From contig JAQTXC010000007.1 in the NCBI GenBank assembly GCA_028689015.1, positions 1 to 64,000 on the forward strand: 64,000 nt of DNA. Direction: 5' to 3'. A program made the position numbers and the translations under genes. Source of the DNA: Dechloromonas sp. (GTDB lineage: Bacteria; Pseudomonadota; Gammaproteobacteria; Burkholderiales; Rhodocyclaceae). The notes under the pieces are model-generated. The model saw nothing but the letters and a program-made list of their open reading frames with translations. It did not search any database and was not told the origin of the DNA. Positions 29,283 to 39,911 of the stretch are shown here, piece by piece; position 1 is the first letter of the stretch; each line of letters begins with the position of its first letter.

Positions 29283-32200
29283 TCAGGCCCGGCGGGCGGC
29301 CTGCCAGGCGAACAGGTCGTCAGCCGGTAGCGGCCGACTAAAGAGGTAGCCCTGCATGAACTGGCAACCACGCGCCGCCAGGAAAGCGCGTTGCGCTTCG
29401 TTCTCCACCCCTTCAGCCACCACCTGCATGCCCAGATCGCGGGCCAGCGACAAGGTGGCCGAGGCAATCGCGGCATCTTCCACATCCTCTGGCAAATCTT
29501 TGACGAAGCCGCGATCAATCTTCAGCCGGTGAATCGGCAGGCGCTTCAGGTAGCTCAAGCTGGAATAACCCGTACCAAAATCATCAAGCGCCAGTCGAAT
29601 GCCGAGATCACATAATTGCTGCATGCGGTCCAGTACCTCAGCGGTCGGCTGCATGAGGGCGCTCTCGGTCAATTCCAGTTCCAGGCAGTTGGGATCTATC
29701 CCGGTCCGATCCAGCAGACGTTGCACCGTCTGGACGAAATCCGCCTGGCGGAACTGGATGGCGGAAATATTGACGGCCATCGACACTGGCAACCCGGCGG
29801 TGGCCCAGGCGACCTGCTGGCGGCAAGCCGCTTCCAGCACCCACTCGCCCACACTGAGGATGAGGCCACTTTCTTCAGCCAGGCCAATGAACTGCAGCGG
29901 CGGCAACAAGCCCAGATCGGGATGCTGCCAGCGCAACAAGGCCTCGACGCCTTGCAGGGTGGCATCGCCAGCCGTCACCTGCGGTTGGTAATGCAGCACC
30001 AGTTCGTTGCGTTCGATCGCCCGGCGCAAGGCGTTTTCCAGCATCAGGCGTTCGAGGGCATGGGTATCCATCTCGGGCTTGAAATAATGGAAGGCATTGC
30101 GCCCCTGGTTCTTGGCGCTGTACATAGCCACGTCGGCATGCTTGAGCAGATCGCTGGCATCGCTGCCGTCATCCGGATAAAGCGCAATGCCGATACTGAC
30201 CGAGATGCTCAATTCGTGGCCGTCGATCGGCATGGGTGACTGCAAGGCGGCAATCAGCTTGCGAGCGACCAAGGCCGCATCTTCCTGATGGCTGATGCGC
30301 GGCAGCAAGACGACGAATTCATCGCCCCCCAGACGGGCCAGAAAATCATTGTCGCGCAGGCAATCCGCCAGACGACGCGCCACACCGGACAGCAATTGAT
30401 CGCCAACCGGGTGGCCGAGTGAGTCATTGACCGCCTTGAAGTGATCAAGATCGAGGAAGAGGACCGCCAGAATGTCGCCGTGCCGCGCCGCATTGCGCAA
30501 CTCACTGTGGATGCGCTCGTTCCACAAAGTACGGTTCGGCAAACCGGTCAGCACATCGTAATGGGCCAGATAGGCAATATGCGCTTCTGCCTCGCGCGCC
30601 GCGGTGACATCCTGAGCAGTACCGCGGATCCGCAGGCCGTTGGCTGGATCGCCATCGCTCTCGATCCGGAAATGCAGAATGCGTGGATTGAGGTGATTCG
30701 CTGCCAGACGGCAATCGAGGGCAATTTCCCCCACTTCGAGCGCCATCTTGTTCAGGGCATTGCGCAACGCCGGCACGTCCTCTGTATTAACACATTCGAG
30801 CAAGCGACGACGATCCACCCGGGCGTTTTCCGGCAAACCCAGGTTAAGCAGCAATTCACTTGAACAGTTCCAGATCGGCCGGCCTGGCAAGGCCTCCCAA
30901 CTCCCCAAGCGCGCGATGCGTTGCGCCTGCAGCAGTTCTTCCTGTTGCAGGATCAATTGTTGCGATGCCTCAGCCAGTTGCTGTGTCCGCTCATGAACCA
31001 AGAGTTCGACCCGCCGGGCACGGCCGCTGGTCAAGAGCAGGAAAGCACCAAGAATGGCGGTACTGAGCAAGCCAAGAGCCAGGGTCAACCAGACCCCCCA
31101 ACTGCGCAGCGACTGCATGTAAGCCGGCGTCGCCACCACCGTCAGCTCCCACGGTCGACCGGCAAATTCCAGTTTTTTCTGCCAATTCAGGCGCACGCCT
31201 GACCAGGCCACTTCCTTGCAACCAACCGGGCCGTATAGATGCTCAGGAGCCTCGGGCTGTCCACGGTCGACCAGGCAGACATCGACATCACTTGTGCTTC
31301 GCTGGCCTAGCACGGCATCAATCGCATCTTCCATGCGAAACACTGCCGACACCATGCCCAATGGGGCACCCGATCGCGAATCCAGGGCCGCCTGATAAAC
31401 CACCACCCCCCGTTGTTCGCCTCGCTCCTGAACCAGGCGGATTGGTTCGGAGGCCACAGCCTGGCCACTTTCCAGCGTCTGCCGGGCAGCTCGCGCCGTG
31501 CGGGGCAAAACCAGCGGATCCAGACCAACCACGCTGCGGTTATTGGCCAGCGGTTCGACATAGAGAATCGGCAGATACTCGGCCGCTTGTTCGGCAATGA
31601 AAGTCCGCCCCGCGGGATCGCGCCCCAAAATGGCAAAATCAGCGATATCGCCCGCCCGCACCCCGGCTTCAAAAGCGAGTCGCTGCTCGGCATTGATCAA
31701 AGGGCTCCAGCCAAAATTCTGCGTTCCCGGGTAACGCGCCAATAAAGGGGTCGTGAATTGTCGCCAGGCATCGCGCGTCAAGGCCGGATGCACGACTGCC
31801 AGGCGCTGCAAGGCCAGCACCTGATCCAGTTGGGCCTCCAGACGCTTGCCGACCTGACTGCCGACAAATTCGGCATCGCGATTGAACTGGCCTTGCAGTC
31901 GATGGTTTTCCCAGTCGCGAACCTGCAAGAAGGCCATCGCCAACAGACTCAAACCGATACCCATCGGCAAGGCCACCGCCCAGCGGCGCGGCCGCCAGTC
32001 CTCGGCCGGCTGGCCGAAAAAGACCAGCAACAAGGGCACCATCACCAGCACACCCAGCGTGTCCCCTGCCCACCAATTGACCCAGTTGAAGAAAATCTCA
32101 TCGACCGCGAACAAACCGGTCGTCGTCAGCACGGTAATGGCAATCGTCGCGCTCACCAGACAGCCGAGCGGTGCGACAACTGCCACAAAACGCAAGATGC

Positions 32201-32543
32201 TGTCGTGGCTATCCAGCGGGTTAGGCAAACCAATAAAACGCCGGAACACGGTATAACTGAACCAGGCCTGCAAGGTCGCCCCCCCGGCAATGGCAAGCGT
32301 GGCTAACCAGGCCATACCGACCAGACCGCTCTGACTGGCGGCCAGCAACTGCACCCCCAGGGCTCCCAGGAAAATCACAGGCAAGCTGCGTGGTCCGAGC
32401 ACCAGCATCGCCGCCAGGGCAATGCCGGCCGGCGGAAAAAGCGGTGCGGCATAGCCGGGCGGCACGGCAATTTGCAAGGCAGCCCAACCACTCAGGGCGT
32501 AGCTAAAAGCAATCAGAGAATCGCGGCGCAGGGTTGAAAGCAT
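29283..32543 (-). CDS. MASE1-CHASE-PAS-GGDEF-EAL protein
   Basis: N-terminal multi-TM MASE1-like region, CHASE-like region (QFNRDAEFVGSQVGKRLEAQLDQVLALQRL), RLGGDEFVVLLPR, EAL domain VEALLRWQHPDLG...DDFGTGYSSLSYL. Confidence 0.9.
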   Translation of the reverse strand: MLSTLRRDSLIAFSYALSGWAALQIAVPPGYAAPLFPPAGIALAAMLVLGPRSLPVIFLGALGVQLLAASQSGLVGMAWLATLAIAGGATLQAWFSYTVFRRFIGLPNPLDSHDSILRFVAVVAPLGCLVSATIAITVLTTTGLFAVDEIFFNWVNWWAGDTLGVLVMVPLLLVFFGQPAEDWRPRRWAVALPMGIGLSLLAMAFLQVRDWENHRLQGQFNRDAEFVGSQVGKRLEAQLDQVLALQRLAVVHPALTRDAWRQFTTPLLARYPGTQNFGWSPLINAEQRLAFEAGVRAGDIADFAILGRDPAGRTFIAEQAAEYLPILYVEPLANNRSVVGLDPLVLPRTARAARQTLESGQAVASEPIRLVQERGEQRGVVVYQAALDSRSGAPLGMVSAVFRMEDAIDAVLGQRSTSDVDVCLVDRGQPEAPEHLYGPVGCKEVAWSGVRLNWQKKLEFAGRPWELTVVATPAYMQSLRSWGVWLTLALGLLSTAILGAFLLLTSGRARRVELLVHERTQQLAEASQQLILQQEELLQAQRIARLGSWEALPGRPIWNCSSELLLNLGLPENARVDRRRLLECVNTEDVPALRNALNKMALEVGEIALDCRLAANHLNPRILHFRIESDGDPANGLRIRGTAQDVTAAREAEAHIAYLAHYDVLTGLPNRTLWNERIHSELRNAARHGDILAVLFLDLDHFKAVNDSLGHPVGDQLLSGVARRLADCLRDNDFLARLGGDEFVVLLPRISHQEDAALVARKLIAALQSPMPIDGHELSISVSIGIALYPDDGSDASDLLKHADVAMYSAKNQGRNAFHYFKPEMDTHALERLMLENALRRAIERNELVLHYQPQVTAGDATLQGVEALLRWQHPDLGLLPPLQFIGLAEESGLILSVGEWVLEAACRQQVAWATAGLPVSMAVNISAIQFRQADFVQTVQRLLDRTGIDPNCLELELTESALMQPTAEVLDRMQQLCDLGIRLALDDFGTGYSSLSYLKRLPIHRLKIDRGFVKDLPEDVEDAAIASATLSLARDLGMQVVAEGVENEAQRAFLAARGCQFMQGYLFSRPLPADDLFAWQAARRA

Positions 32544-32602
32544 GAAATGCCGAGAGAACATGAGACGGGTGGTGGATTATAGGTGCCCGCACCAAAATGA
32601 AT

Positions 32603-32657
32603 GCGACAAAATCCCGAAACCTGACAAATCACCCTACCCGCTGCGACAAGATGCCGC
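32603..32657. promoter_or_regulatory. Candidate RegA/PrrA-type boxes upstream of regB
   Basis: GCGACAAAATCCCGA (32603) and GCGACAAGATGCCGC (32643), same spacing class as GCGRC-N5-GNCGC, 40 bp apart. Confidence 0.35.
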
Positions 32658-32703
32658 AGACACAGCGCCTCGCGGCCGCCAACAAATCACGGATAATCCG
32701 GCC

Positions 32704-33963
32704 ATGCCCTTCATTTTCCGCAGCATCGGTGATGCTGATCACCGGCTTCACCTGCGTCGTCTGATCGTCGCCCGCTGGCTCATGCTATTGAGCATGACGT
32801 TGCTCATCCTGTGGGCTCCCGTTGGCCTCGATCTGCCTTTGCCGCATCTTCCGATGCTGGGCATTCTGGCCATCGCCGCCATCCTCAATGCCATCGCCCA
32901 GCAGCGGCTGCACACCAGCCACCCCCAGGCCGGTGAGTTGAGCAGCCAGTTGCTGCTCGACATCGGCGCGCTCGGTGGCTTGGTTTTTTTCAGCGGCGGC
33001 GCCACCAATCCCCTGGTATCGCTGCTGTTGCCACCAGTCGCCATTGCCGCCATTGCGCTCCCCGCACGCCATGTCCTGCTGGTCGGCAGTGCCGCCATCC
33101 TCACTTACTCCTTGCTGATGTTGTTCTATGTGCCACTGTCCATTGCCGATGCAACGCGCGCCACCCGCCTGCACCTGATCGGCATGTGGCTGACCTTTGT
33201 CGTCTCGGCTGGGCTGATTGGCTGGATCATCCTGCGCATGACGCAGTTGATCCGCCAACGGGATGCCGAACTGGCCAGCACCCGGGAAACGGCCCTGCGC
33301 GACGAACGAGTGCTGGCCATGGGAACGCTGGCGGCGGGTGCAGCTCACGAGTTGGGCACCCCCCTGGCCACCATGCACCTGATCGTCGGCGAATTGGCCC
33401 GCGACCCGACCTTAGCGGCCGCCGTCCAGGACGATATGGCCGTCCTGCGCCAGCAACTAGGCATTTGCAAGGAGATCATCAGCGGCCTGGCCCGCCGTGC
33501 CGGGGCCGAACGTCTGGAAAAATCGAACAGTCAGGCGGTCGACCGCTGGCTCGAACAACTCCGCCAGCACTGGCACGCCGCCCGGCCGCAAGCGGCCAGC
33601 CTGCTGCACGTGCTCAGTACCGCACCGGCACCAGAGATCATCATCGATCCCCGCCTGGAACAAGCAGTGCTCAATCTACTCAACAATGCGGCCAACGCCA
33701 GCCCCTGTCCGGTAGACATCAGCCTAAGCTGGTCCGGGCAACAATTCAGTATCGCCATCGGCGATGCTGGCCCGGGCTTTCCGCCGAGCGTCCTCGACCT
33801 CGGCGGCCATACTGATTTTCCGGCCCATGCTGGCGGCAGCGGTGTCGGCTTGCTGCTCACCCGCAGCGCTATCGAACAACTGGGTGGTCGCCTGCTGCTC
33901 AGCAACCCGGAACATGGCGGCGCCTTGGCCTGCCTCGAAATCCCTCTGGAACAACAGCCATGA
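32704..33963 (+). CDS. regB: Redox sensor histidine kinase RegB/PrrB family
   Basis: Six-TM-like N-term, GGATNPL quinone-site-like motif, AAGAAHELGTPLATMHLIVGEL H-box, QLGICKEIISGL (conserved Cys region). Confidence 0.85.
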   Translation: MPFIFRSIGDADHRLHLRRLIVARWLMLLSMTLLILWAPVGLDLPLPHLPMLGILAIAAILNAIAQQRLHTSHPQAGELSSQLLLDIGALGGLVFFSGGATNPLVSLLLPPVAIAAIALPARHVLLVGSAAILTYSLLMLFYVPLSIADATRATRLHLIGMWLTFVVSAGLIGWIILRMTQLIRQRDAELASTRETALRDERVLAMGTLAAGAAHELGTPLATMHLIVGELARDPTLAAAVQDDMAVLRQQLGICKEIISGLARRAGAERLEKSNSQAVDRWLEQLRQHWHAARPQAASLLHVLSTAPAPEIIIDPRLEQAVLNLLNNAANASPCPVDISLSWSGQQFSIAIGDAGPGFPPSVLDLGGHTDFPAHAGGSGVGLLLTRSAIEQLGGRLLLSNPEHGGALACLEIPLEQQP

Positions 33964-34493
33964 GCACGCCTATTTTGGTGGTCGACGACGACCCAGTTTT
34001 CAATAGCGTGCTGGTGCGCACCCTGAATCGACGCGGTCTGGCTGCGCATGGCGTGCTTGACGGCGAGACAGCCTTGCAGCACCTGCACCATCACCCCTGC
34101 CAGCGCCTGATCCTCGACCTCAATCTCAACGGCAGCTCCGGGCTGGCCCTGATTCCACAGATCCTGGCCCAGGCCCCCGACTGCCGCATCGTCGTGCTGA
34201 CCGGTTATGCCAGCATTGCCACCGCCGTCGAGGCAGTCAAACGTGGCGCCACCCAATATCTGGCCAAACCGGTAGACATCGAAAGCATCCTCGCCGCTTT
34301 TGACGACCAAAGCTCGGCCGACGAAGGCATCACCCCATCCGATGAGCCGCTTTCGGTCGACCGCCTGGCGTGGGAACATATCCAGCGCGTGCTTAGTGAA
34401 AACGATGGCAATATCTCGGCCACCGCCCGCGCCCTGAAAATGCATCGCCGCACCTTGCAGCGCAAGCTCACCAAACGACCGGTACGCGCCTGA
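33960..34493 (+). CDS. regA: Response regulator RegA/PrrA/ActR family
   Basis: REC domain (LILDLNLNGSSGL...YLAKPVDIE) plus Fis-type HTH ENDGNISATARALKMHRRTLQRKLTKRP; ATGA overlap with regB. Confidence 0.9.
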   Translation: MSTPILVVDDDPVFNSVLVRTLNRRGLAAHGVLDGETALQHLHHHPCQRLILDLNLNGSSGLALIPQILAQAPDCRIVVLTGYASIATAVEAVKRGATQYLAKPVDIESILAAFDDQSSADEGITPSDEPLSVDRLAWEHIQRVLSENDGNISATARALKMHRRTLQRKLTKRPVRA

Positions 34494-34665
34494 ACAATCG
34501 GCGGACCACCCGCCGCAATCCGGGAATATCTACGCATCGTGCAAGCCAGGCGGCCTTGGCGAATCCAGAAGAGGCCCCTTATACTGCCCTTCCCACAGCC
34601 TGACCGTGGTCTCCTCACCCCCGCTGCCCTACCGTTGCAACCTCGAGCCCCCGGACCGTGAGCCC

Positions 34666-37518
34666 ATGAGCCTTGCCCTGATCGTTATGCTGCCCTTTCT
34701 CGGCGCCATCCTGCCGGCGCTGATGATCCGTGCCGGACGCAATGCCTGCGCCACCAGCACCTTCACCGTCACGCTGCTCGCCTTCCTGTTATTGATGACC
34801 CATGCGCCGACGGTATTGCGCGGCGAAATCGTCCACGCCCGCTGGGAATGGGTCCCGCAGCTCGGTCTCAACGTCAATTTTTTCCTCGACGGTCTCGGCT
34901 TCTTCTTCGCCGGCCTGATCCTCGGCATCGGCTTGTTGATCATCACCTACGCCCGTTTCTACCTGGCCAAGGAAGACCCAATGGGCAGCTTTTACAGCTA
35001 CCTGCTGCTCTTCCAGGGCGCCATGGTCGGCATCGTGCTGTCGGACAACATCCTGCTACTGCTGGTCTTCTGGGAACTGACCAGCCTGTCGTCCTTCCTG
35101 CTCATCGGCTACTGGAAGCACCTGCCGGAAGGTCGTCAGGGCGCGCGCATGGCGCTGACCATCACCGGCGCCGGCGGCCTATCGATGATCGCCGGCATGC
35201 TGATTCTGGGTGACATCGCCGGCTCCTACGACCTGTCGGTCATCCTGCAGCACAAAGAAGCGATCCAGGCCTCGCCGCTCTATCTGCCGGCGCTGATCCT
35301 GATCCTCGGCGGCTGCTTCACCAAGAGCGCGCAATTCCCTTTCCATTTCTGGCTGCCGCACGCCATGGCCGCACCGACGCCGGTGTCCGCCTACCTGCAC
35401 TCGGCAACCATGGTCAAGGCCGGGCTGTTCCTGATGGCGCGCCTGTGGCCGGTATTGGCCAGCACCGACGAATGGTTTTACCTGGTCGCCACGACCGGCC
35501 TGATCACCATGCTGATCGGCGCCTGGATCGCACTGTTCAAGGATGACCTGAAGGGCTTGCTCGCCTTCTCGACGGTCAGCCACCTCGGCCTGATCACCTT
35601 CCTGCTCGGCCTCGGTTCGCCGATGGCCGCCGTCGCCGCCGTCTTCCACATCCTCAACCACGCCACCTTCAAGGCCGCGCTGTTCATGAACGCCGGCATC
35701 GTCGACCATGAAACCGGCACCCGTGACATCAATAAACTCGGCGGCCTGATGGCGCTGATGCCGATTTCCGGCACGCTGGCGATGATCGCCGCCGCCTCGA
35801 TGGCTGGCGTGCCGCTGCTCAACGGCTTCCTGTCCAAGGAAATGATGCTGGAGGAAGCCGCTCACACCGCCTGGCTCGGCAACGACTGGATCGTGCCGGC
35901 GCTGGCGACGCTGGCGGCCTGCTTCTCGGTCGCCTATTCGTTCCGCTACATCGTCCATGTCTATTTCGGCAAACCGGCCGGCGAAACGCCGCGGCATCCG
36001 CATGACCCGCCGTTCGGGATGTGGGGGCCGCCAACGCTGCTGGTCGTGCTGGTCGTGCTAATCGGCCTCTTTCCGGCGACCATCGCCGGCCCGCTGCTCG
36101 CCACCGTTGCCAGCGCCGTCATCGGTGGCCCGCTGCCCGACTATCACCTGGCAATCTGGCACGGCCTGACGCCGGCGCTGGGAATGAGCGCTGTGGCCGT
36201 CGTCGTCGGTCTGTCGCTGCTGATGGCCTACACCCGCGTCCGTCGCGGCTGGGCGGCCGGCCCGCATCCGGAAGCCAAGGCGATATTCCAGGGAACGCTC
36301 GCTGCCGCCGTCCGATTGGCCCAGATCATCACGCACGGCCTGCATAACGGCTCACTACAACGCCACCTGGCCTTCACGGTCGGCGCCGCTGTCGTCCTCG
36401 GCTTCGTCGCCTTTGCCACCGCCACCCACGCCCCGGGCACACGCCCGCTGCTGCCGGCCACCCCGGTCGCGGTCATCGTCTGGCTGCTGCTGGTTGGTGC
36501 GACGCTGGCCGTGGTTTTACTGCATCGCCAGCGGTTGACCGCGCTAATCGCTGTGGGCGTCATTGGCATGGTCGTCTCGCTGAGCTTCGTCTATCTGTCT
36601 GCACCGGACCTGGCGCTGACGCAAATTTCGGTCGAAGTGGTCACGGTCATCCTGATTCTGCTGGCATTGAATTTTCTACCCAAAGCCACGCCGAACGAGA
36701 GCAGCACCAGTCGCCGGCTACGCGACGGCCTGATCGCAACGCTGGCTGGCCTCGGCGTCGGCGGCGCAACTTGGGCGATGACCACGCGCCCTGGCGAAAC
36801 GCTGTCCGGTTACTACCTGGAGCAATCGCTCCCAGGCGGCGGTGGCACCAACGTGGTCAACGTCATTCTGGTCGATTTCCGGGGTTTCGATACCTTTGGC
36901 GAAATCATCGTCCTCGGCATTGCTGCACTGATCATCTACGCCCTGCTCGACGGCGCCACCCGCGGTGCCGTCGGCCGCAAGCTGGCCGCCTGGCAACCGG
37001 ACCAGCAACGCGCCGCCGACCGTCATCCGTTGATGATGGTGGTCGCCACCCGCGTCATGCTGCCGCTGGCGCTCCTGGTCGGCGCCTTCATTTTTCTGCG
37101 CGGCCACAATGTGCCCGGCGGTGGCTTCATCGCCGGCCTGATCGTCGCCATTGCCCTGATCATGCAATATATGGCCAGCGGCTACAGTTGGGCGGCGCAA
37201 CGCATGAAGGTCGATTACCACGCCCTGATCGGCAGCGGCGTGCTGATCGCTGCCGCCACCGGTGCCGTTTCCTGGCTCACCGACCATCCCTTCCTGACCA
37301 GCGCTTTCGGCCATTTCCACCTGCCTTTGATCGGCGAGTTCGAACTGGCCTCGGCAATGGCCTTCGACACCGGCGTTTTCCTGACCGTCATCGGTGCCAC
37401 CATGCTGGCACTAGCCAATCTGTCGCGCATTGGCTGCCTGGCCGAGACACTGCCACTGCAGGAGGCGGCCATGGAACCTGACCTACGCCGTACCCACCCT
37501 GCGCCCGGGGAACACTGA
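34666..37518 (+). CDS. mrpA: Na+/H+ antiporter subunit A (MrpA, fused with MrpB-like C-terminus)
   Basis: MSLALIVMLPFLGAILPALM..., NADH-quinone-oxidoreductase-like antiporter core, C-terminal MnhB-like region. Confidence 0.93.
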   Translation: MSLALIVMLPFLGAILPALMIRAGRNACATSTFTVTLLAFLLLMTHAPTVLRGEIVHARWEWVPQLGLNVNFFLDGLGFFFAGLILGIGLLIITYARFYLAKEDPMGSFYSYLLLFQGAMVGIVLSDNILLLLVFWELTSLSSFLLIGYWKHLPEGRQGARMALTITGAGGLSMIAGMLILGDIAGSYDLSVILQHKEAIQASPLYLPALILILGGCFTKSAQFPFHFWLPHAMAAPTPVSAYLHSATMVKAGLFLMARLWPVLASTDEWFYLVATTGLITMLIGAWIALFKDDLKGLLAFSTVSHLGLITFLLGLGSPMAAVAAVFHILNHATFKAALFMNAGIVDHETGTRDINKLGGLMALMPISGTLAMIAAASMAGVPLLNGFLSKEMMLEEAAHTAWLGNDWIVPALATLAACFSVAYSFRYIVHVYFGKPAGETPRHPHDPPFGMWGPPTLLVVLVVLIGLFPATIAGPLLATVASAVIGGPLPDYHLAIWHGLTPALGMSAVAVVVGLSLLMAYTRVRRGWAAGPHPEAKAIFQGTLAAAVRLAQIITHGLHNGSLQRHLAFTVGAAVVLGFVAFATATHAPGTRPLLPATPVAVIVWLLLVGATLAVVLLHRQRLTALIAVGVIGMVVSLSFVYLSAPDLALTQISVEVVTVILILLALNFLPKATPNESSTSRRLRDGLIATLAGLGVGGATWAMTTRPGETLSGYYLEQSLPGGGGTNVVNVILVDFRGFDTFGEIIVLGIAALIIYALLDGATRGAVGRKLAAWQPDQQRAADRHPLMMVVATRVMLPLALLVGAFIFLRGHNVPGGGFIAGLIVAIALIMQYMASGYSWAAQRMKVDYHALIGSGVLIAAATGAVSWLTDHPFLTSAFGHFHLPLIGEFELASAMAFDTGVFLTVIGATMLALANLSRIGCLAETLPLQEAAMEPDLRRTHPAPGEH

Positions 37519-37519
37519 C

Positions 37520-37861
37520 ATGGAATTCCTGCTTTCTTCCGCCATTGGCTTGTTGACCGCAGGCGGCGTCTATCTGATCTTGCGCGCCCGCACCTACCCG
37601 GTCGTCCTCGGACTGTCCCTGCTCAGTTACGCCACCAACCTCTTCCTGTTCGCCACCGGCCGCCTGGTGCTGGACCAGCCACCCGTCATCTCGACGCTGG
37701 CAACGGGCTATACCGACCCCCTGCCGCAAGCGCTGGTGCTGACTGCCATCGTCATTTCCTTCGGTATGACGGCGGTCATCGTCGTCATGGCGCTGCGCAG
37801 CTACCTCGAAAACGGCAGCGACCATGTCGATGCGCCCGCGCCGGACGAGGCTCTACCATGA
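37520..37861 (+). CDS. mrpC: Na+/H+ antiporter subunit C
   Basis: MEFLLSSAIGLLTAGGVYLILRARTYPVVLGLSLLSYATNLFLF...DPLPQALVLTAIVISFGMTA. Confidence 0.92.
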   Translation: MEFLLSSAIGLLTAGGVYLILRARTYPVVLGLSLLSYATNLFLFATGRLVLDQPPVISTLATGYTDPLPQALVLTAIVISFGMTAVIVVMALRSYLENGSDHVDAPAPDEALP

Positions 37862-39387
37862 ACCACTGGCTCATTGCCCCGATCGTCCTGCCGGCCATCA
37901 TGGCGCCGATCCTGCTCATGGCGGCGCGCCACGACATCGTGCTGGCGCGCATTTTCTCCATCGCCTCGGTCCTGGCTTTACTTGGCATCGCCCTGGCCCT
38001 GACGACCCTGGTCAGCAATGGCCTGATCGTCACCTATGCTCTCGGCAACTGGCTGCCCCCCTTCGGCATCGTCCTCGTCGCCGACCGCCTTTCCGTGCTG
38101 ATGCTGTTGTTGACCGCGGGACTGGCGCTGGCCGTGCTGCTCTTCGCCGTCGACGGCAGCGACCACCAGGGACGCCACTTTCATGCGCTGTTCCAGTTCC
38201 AGTTGATGGGCATCAACGGCGCTTTCCTGACCGGCGACTTCTTCAACCTGTTCGTTTTCTTCGAAGTCTTGCTGATCGCCTCCTACGGGCTGATGGTGCA
38301 TGGCGGTGGCGCCACCAGAACGCGCGCCGGCGTGCAGTACGTGGCGATCAACCTAGTCGGCTCGACGCTGTTTCTGATCGCCGTCGGCATGATCTACTCG
38401 GTGGCCGGCACCCTGAACATGGCTGACCTGGCGATTCGCGTCCCGCACATCGCGGCCGGCGACCAGGCGCTGCTACAAACCGGCGCCCTGCTGTTATTGC
38501 TGGTCTTCTGCATCAAGGCCGCGCTGGTGCCAGTGCATTTCTGGCTGCCCGGTACCTATGCCAATGCACCAGCCGCTGTCGCCGCGCTGTTCGCCATCAT
38601 GACCAAGGTCGGCGCCTACTGCGTGATCCGCCTCTACATCCTGGCCTTCGGCGCCGATGCCGGTGTCGCCAGCTGGCTGGCCGCACCGTGGCTGCTGCCA
38701 GCCGCCCTGGTGACGCTGACCCTGGGCATGCTGGGCGTTCTCGCCGCTCGCCGCTTGAGCCAGCTGGCCAGCTTCGCGGTGATCGGCTCGATGGGCATGC
38801 TGCTCATCGCCATTGCACTATTCACCCCGGCCGCCCTGTCGGCTGCACTCTACTACCTGCTGCACTCAACCCTGGCCGGCGCCGTCCTGTTCCTGATCGC
38901 CGACCTCATCAGCCGCCAGCGCCCCGGCCACGACGATAGGCTCACCGTCGCCCCGCGCTTTGCCCAACTGAGCCTGCTGGCGGGTGCCTTCTTCGTTGCC
39001 GCCATCGCTGCCACCGGGATGCCACCGCTATCCGGCTTCATCGGCAAGCTGCTGATTCTCAACGCCGCCCGCAGTAGCGTCGCCCCAGTCCTGATCTGGT
39101 CGTTGATCCTTGGTACCTCGCTGCTCGCCATCATCGGTTTTGGCCGGGCCGGCAGTACGCTGTTCTGGAAAAGCACCGGCGAAGCTGGCGAGTTTCCAGC
39201 CGCCGACCAGCGCCAGACCCTGTCGCTGGTCGCCATCGGCCTCTTGCTCGCCGGCATCATCGGGCTGACATTGTTCGCCGGACCACTGACCGCCTACCTC
39301 GACGCCACGGCCGAGCAAATTTTTGCCACGCACCACTACATCGCGGCAGTACTTGGCAATACTGCACTGCAAGGAGGCATCCGCTAA
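37858..39387 (+). CDS. mrpD: Na+/H+ antiporter subunit D
   Basis: NuoM/N-like antiporter subunit: IKAALVPVHFWLPGTYANAPAAVAALFAIMTKVGAY. Confidence 0.93.
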   Translation: MNHWLIAPIVLPAIMAPILLMAARHDIVLARIFSIASVLALLGIALALTTLVSNGLIVTYALGNWLPPFGIVLVADRLSVLMLLLTAGLALAVLLFAVDGSDHQGRHFHALFQFQLMGINGAFLTGDFFNLFVFFEVLLIASYGLMVHGGGATRTRAGVQYVAINLVGSTLFLIAVGMIYSVAGTLNMADLAIRVPHIAAGDQALLQTGALLLLLVFCIKAALVPVHFWLPGTYANAPAAVAALFAIMTKVGAYCVIRLYILAFGADAGVASWLAAPWLLPAALVTLTLGMLGVLAARRLSQLASFAVIGSMGMLLIAIALFTPAALSAALYYLLHSTLAGAVLFLIADLISRQRPGHDDRLTVAPRFAQLSLLAGAFFVAAIAATGMPPLSGFIGKLLILNAARSSVAPVLIWSLILGTSLLAIIGFGRAGSTLFWKSTGEAGEFPAADQRQTLSLVAIGLLLAGIIGLTLFAGPLTAYLDATAEQIFATHHYIAAVLGNTALQGGIR

Positions 39388-39911
39388 TGGCTGATCCGCA
39401 CATGCCAGAGCAGCCCGGCCTGCTGCGCCGCTGCTGCCCACACCCCCTGCTTAGCCTGGCGCTGACCTTGATCTGGCTGCTGCTGATCAATAGTTTCTCG
39501 GTCGGCGGCTTGCTCGTCGGCCTGACTCTGGGCCTGGCCATTCCGCGCCTGACGAGCAGTTTCTGGCCGGGCCGCCCCAGAGTCCGGCACTACGGCAAAG
39601 TCGTAGCCTATGTCCTGCTGGTCATCCGCGACATCATCGTGGCCAATCTGCAAGTCGCCTTTATCATCCTGTTCCGTCCCGTTGGCAGCCTGCACACCCG
39701 CTGGCTCTGCGTACCACTCGATCTGACCAGCCCGGAAGCGATCACCCTGTTTGCCGGCACCATCACGATGACACCGGGCACCGTCAGTTGCGACCTGTCG
39801 GCCGATGGCAAGGCCCTGCTGGTCCATTGCCTCGATGCCCCGGATGCCGAAGCCGCCATTCGCGAGATGAAGGAACGCTACGAATCCCGGTTGCAGGAGA
39901 TCTTCGCATGA
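39387..39911 (+). CDS. mrpE: Na+/H+ antiporter subunit E
   Basis: LIWLLLINSFSVGGLLVGLTLGLAIPRL..., LFAGTITMTPGTVSCDLSADGKALLVHCLD. Confidence 0.92.
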   Translation: MADPHMPEQPGLLRRCCPHPLLSLALTLIWLLLINSFSVGGLLVGLTLGLAIPRLTSSFWPGRPRVRHYGKVVAYVLLVIRDIIVANLQVAFIILFRPVGSLHTRWLCVPLDLTSPEAITLFAGTITMTPGTVSCDLSADGKALLVHCLDAPDAEAAIREMKERYESRLQEIFA

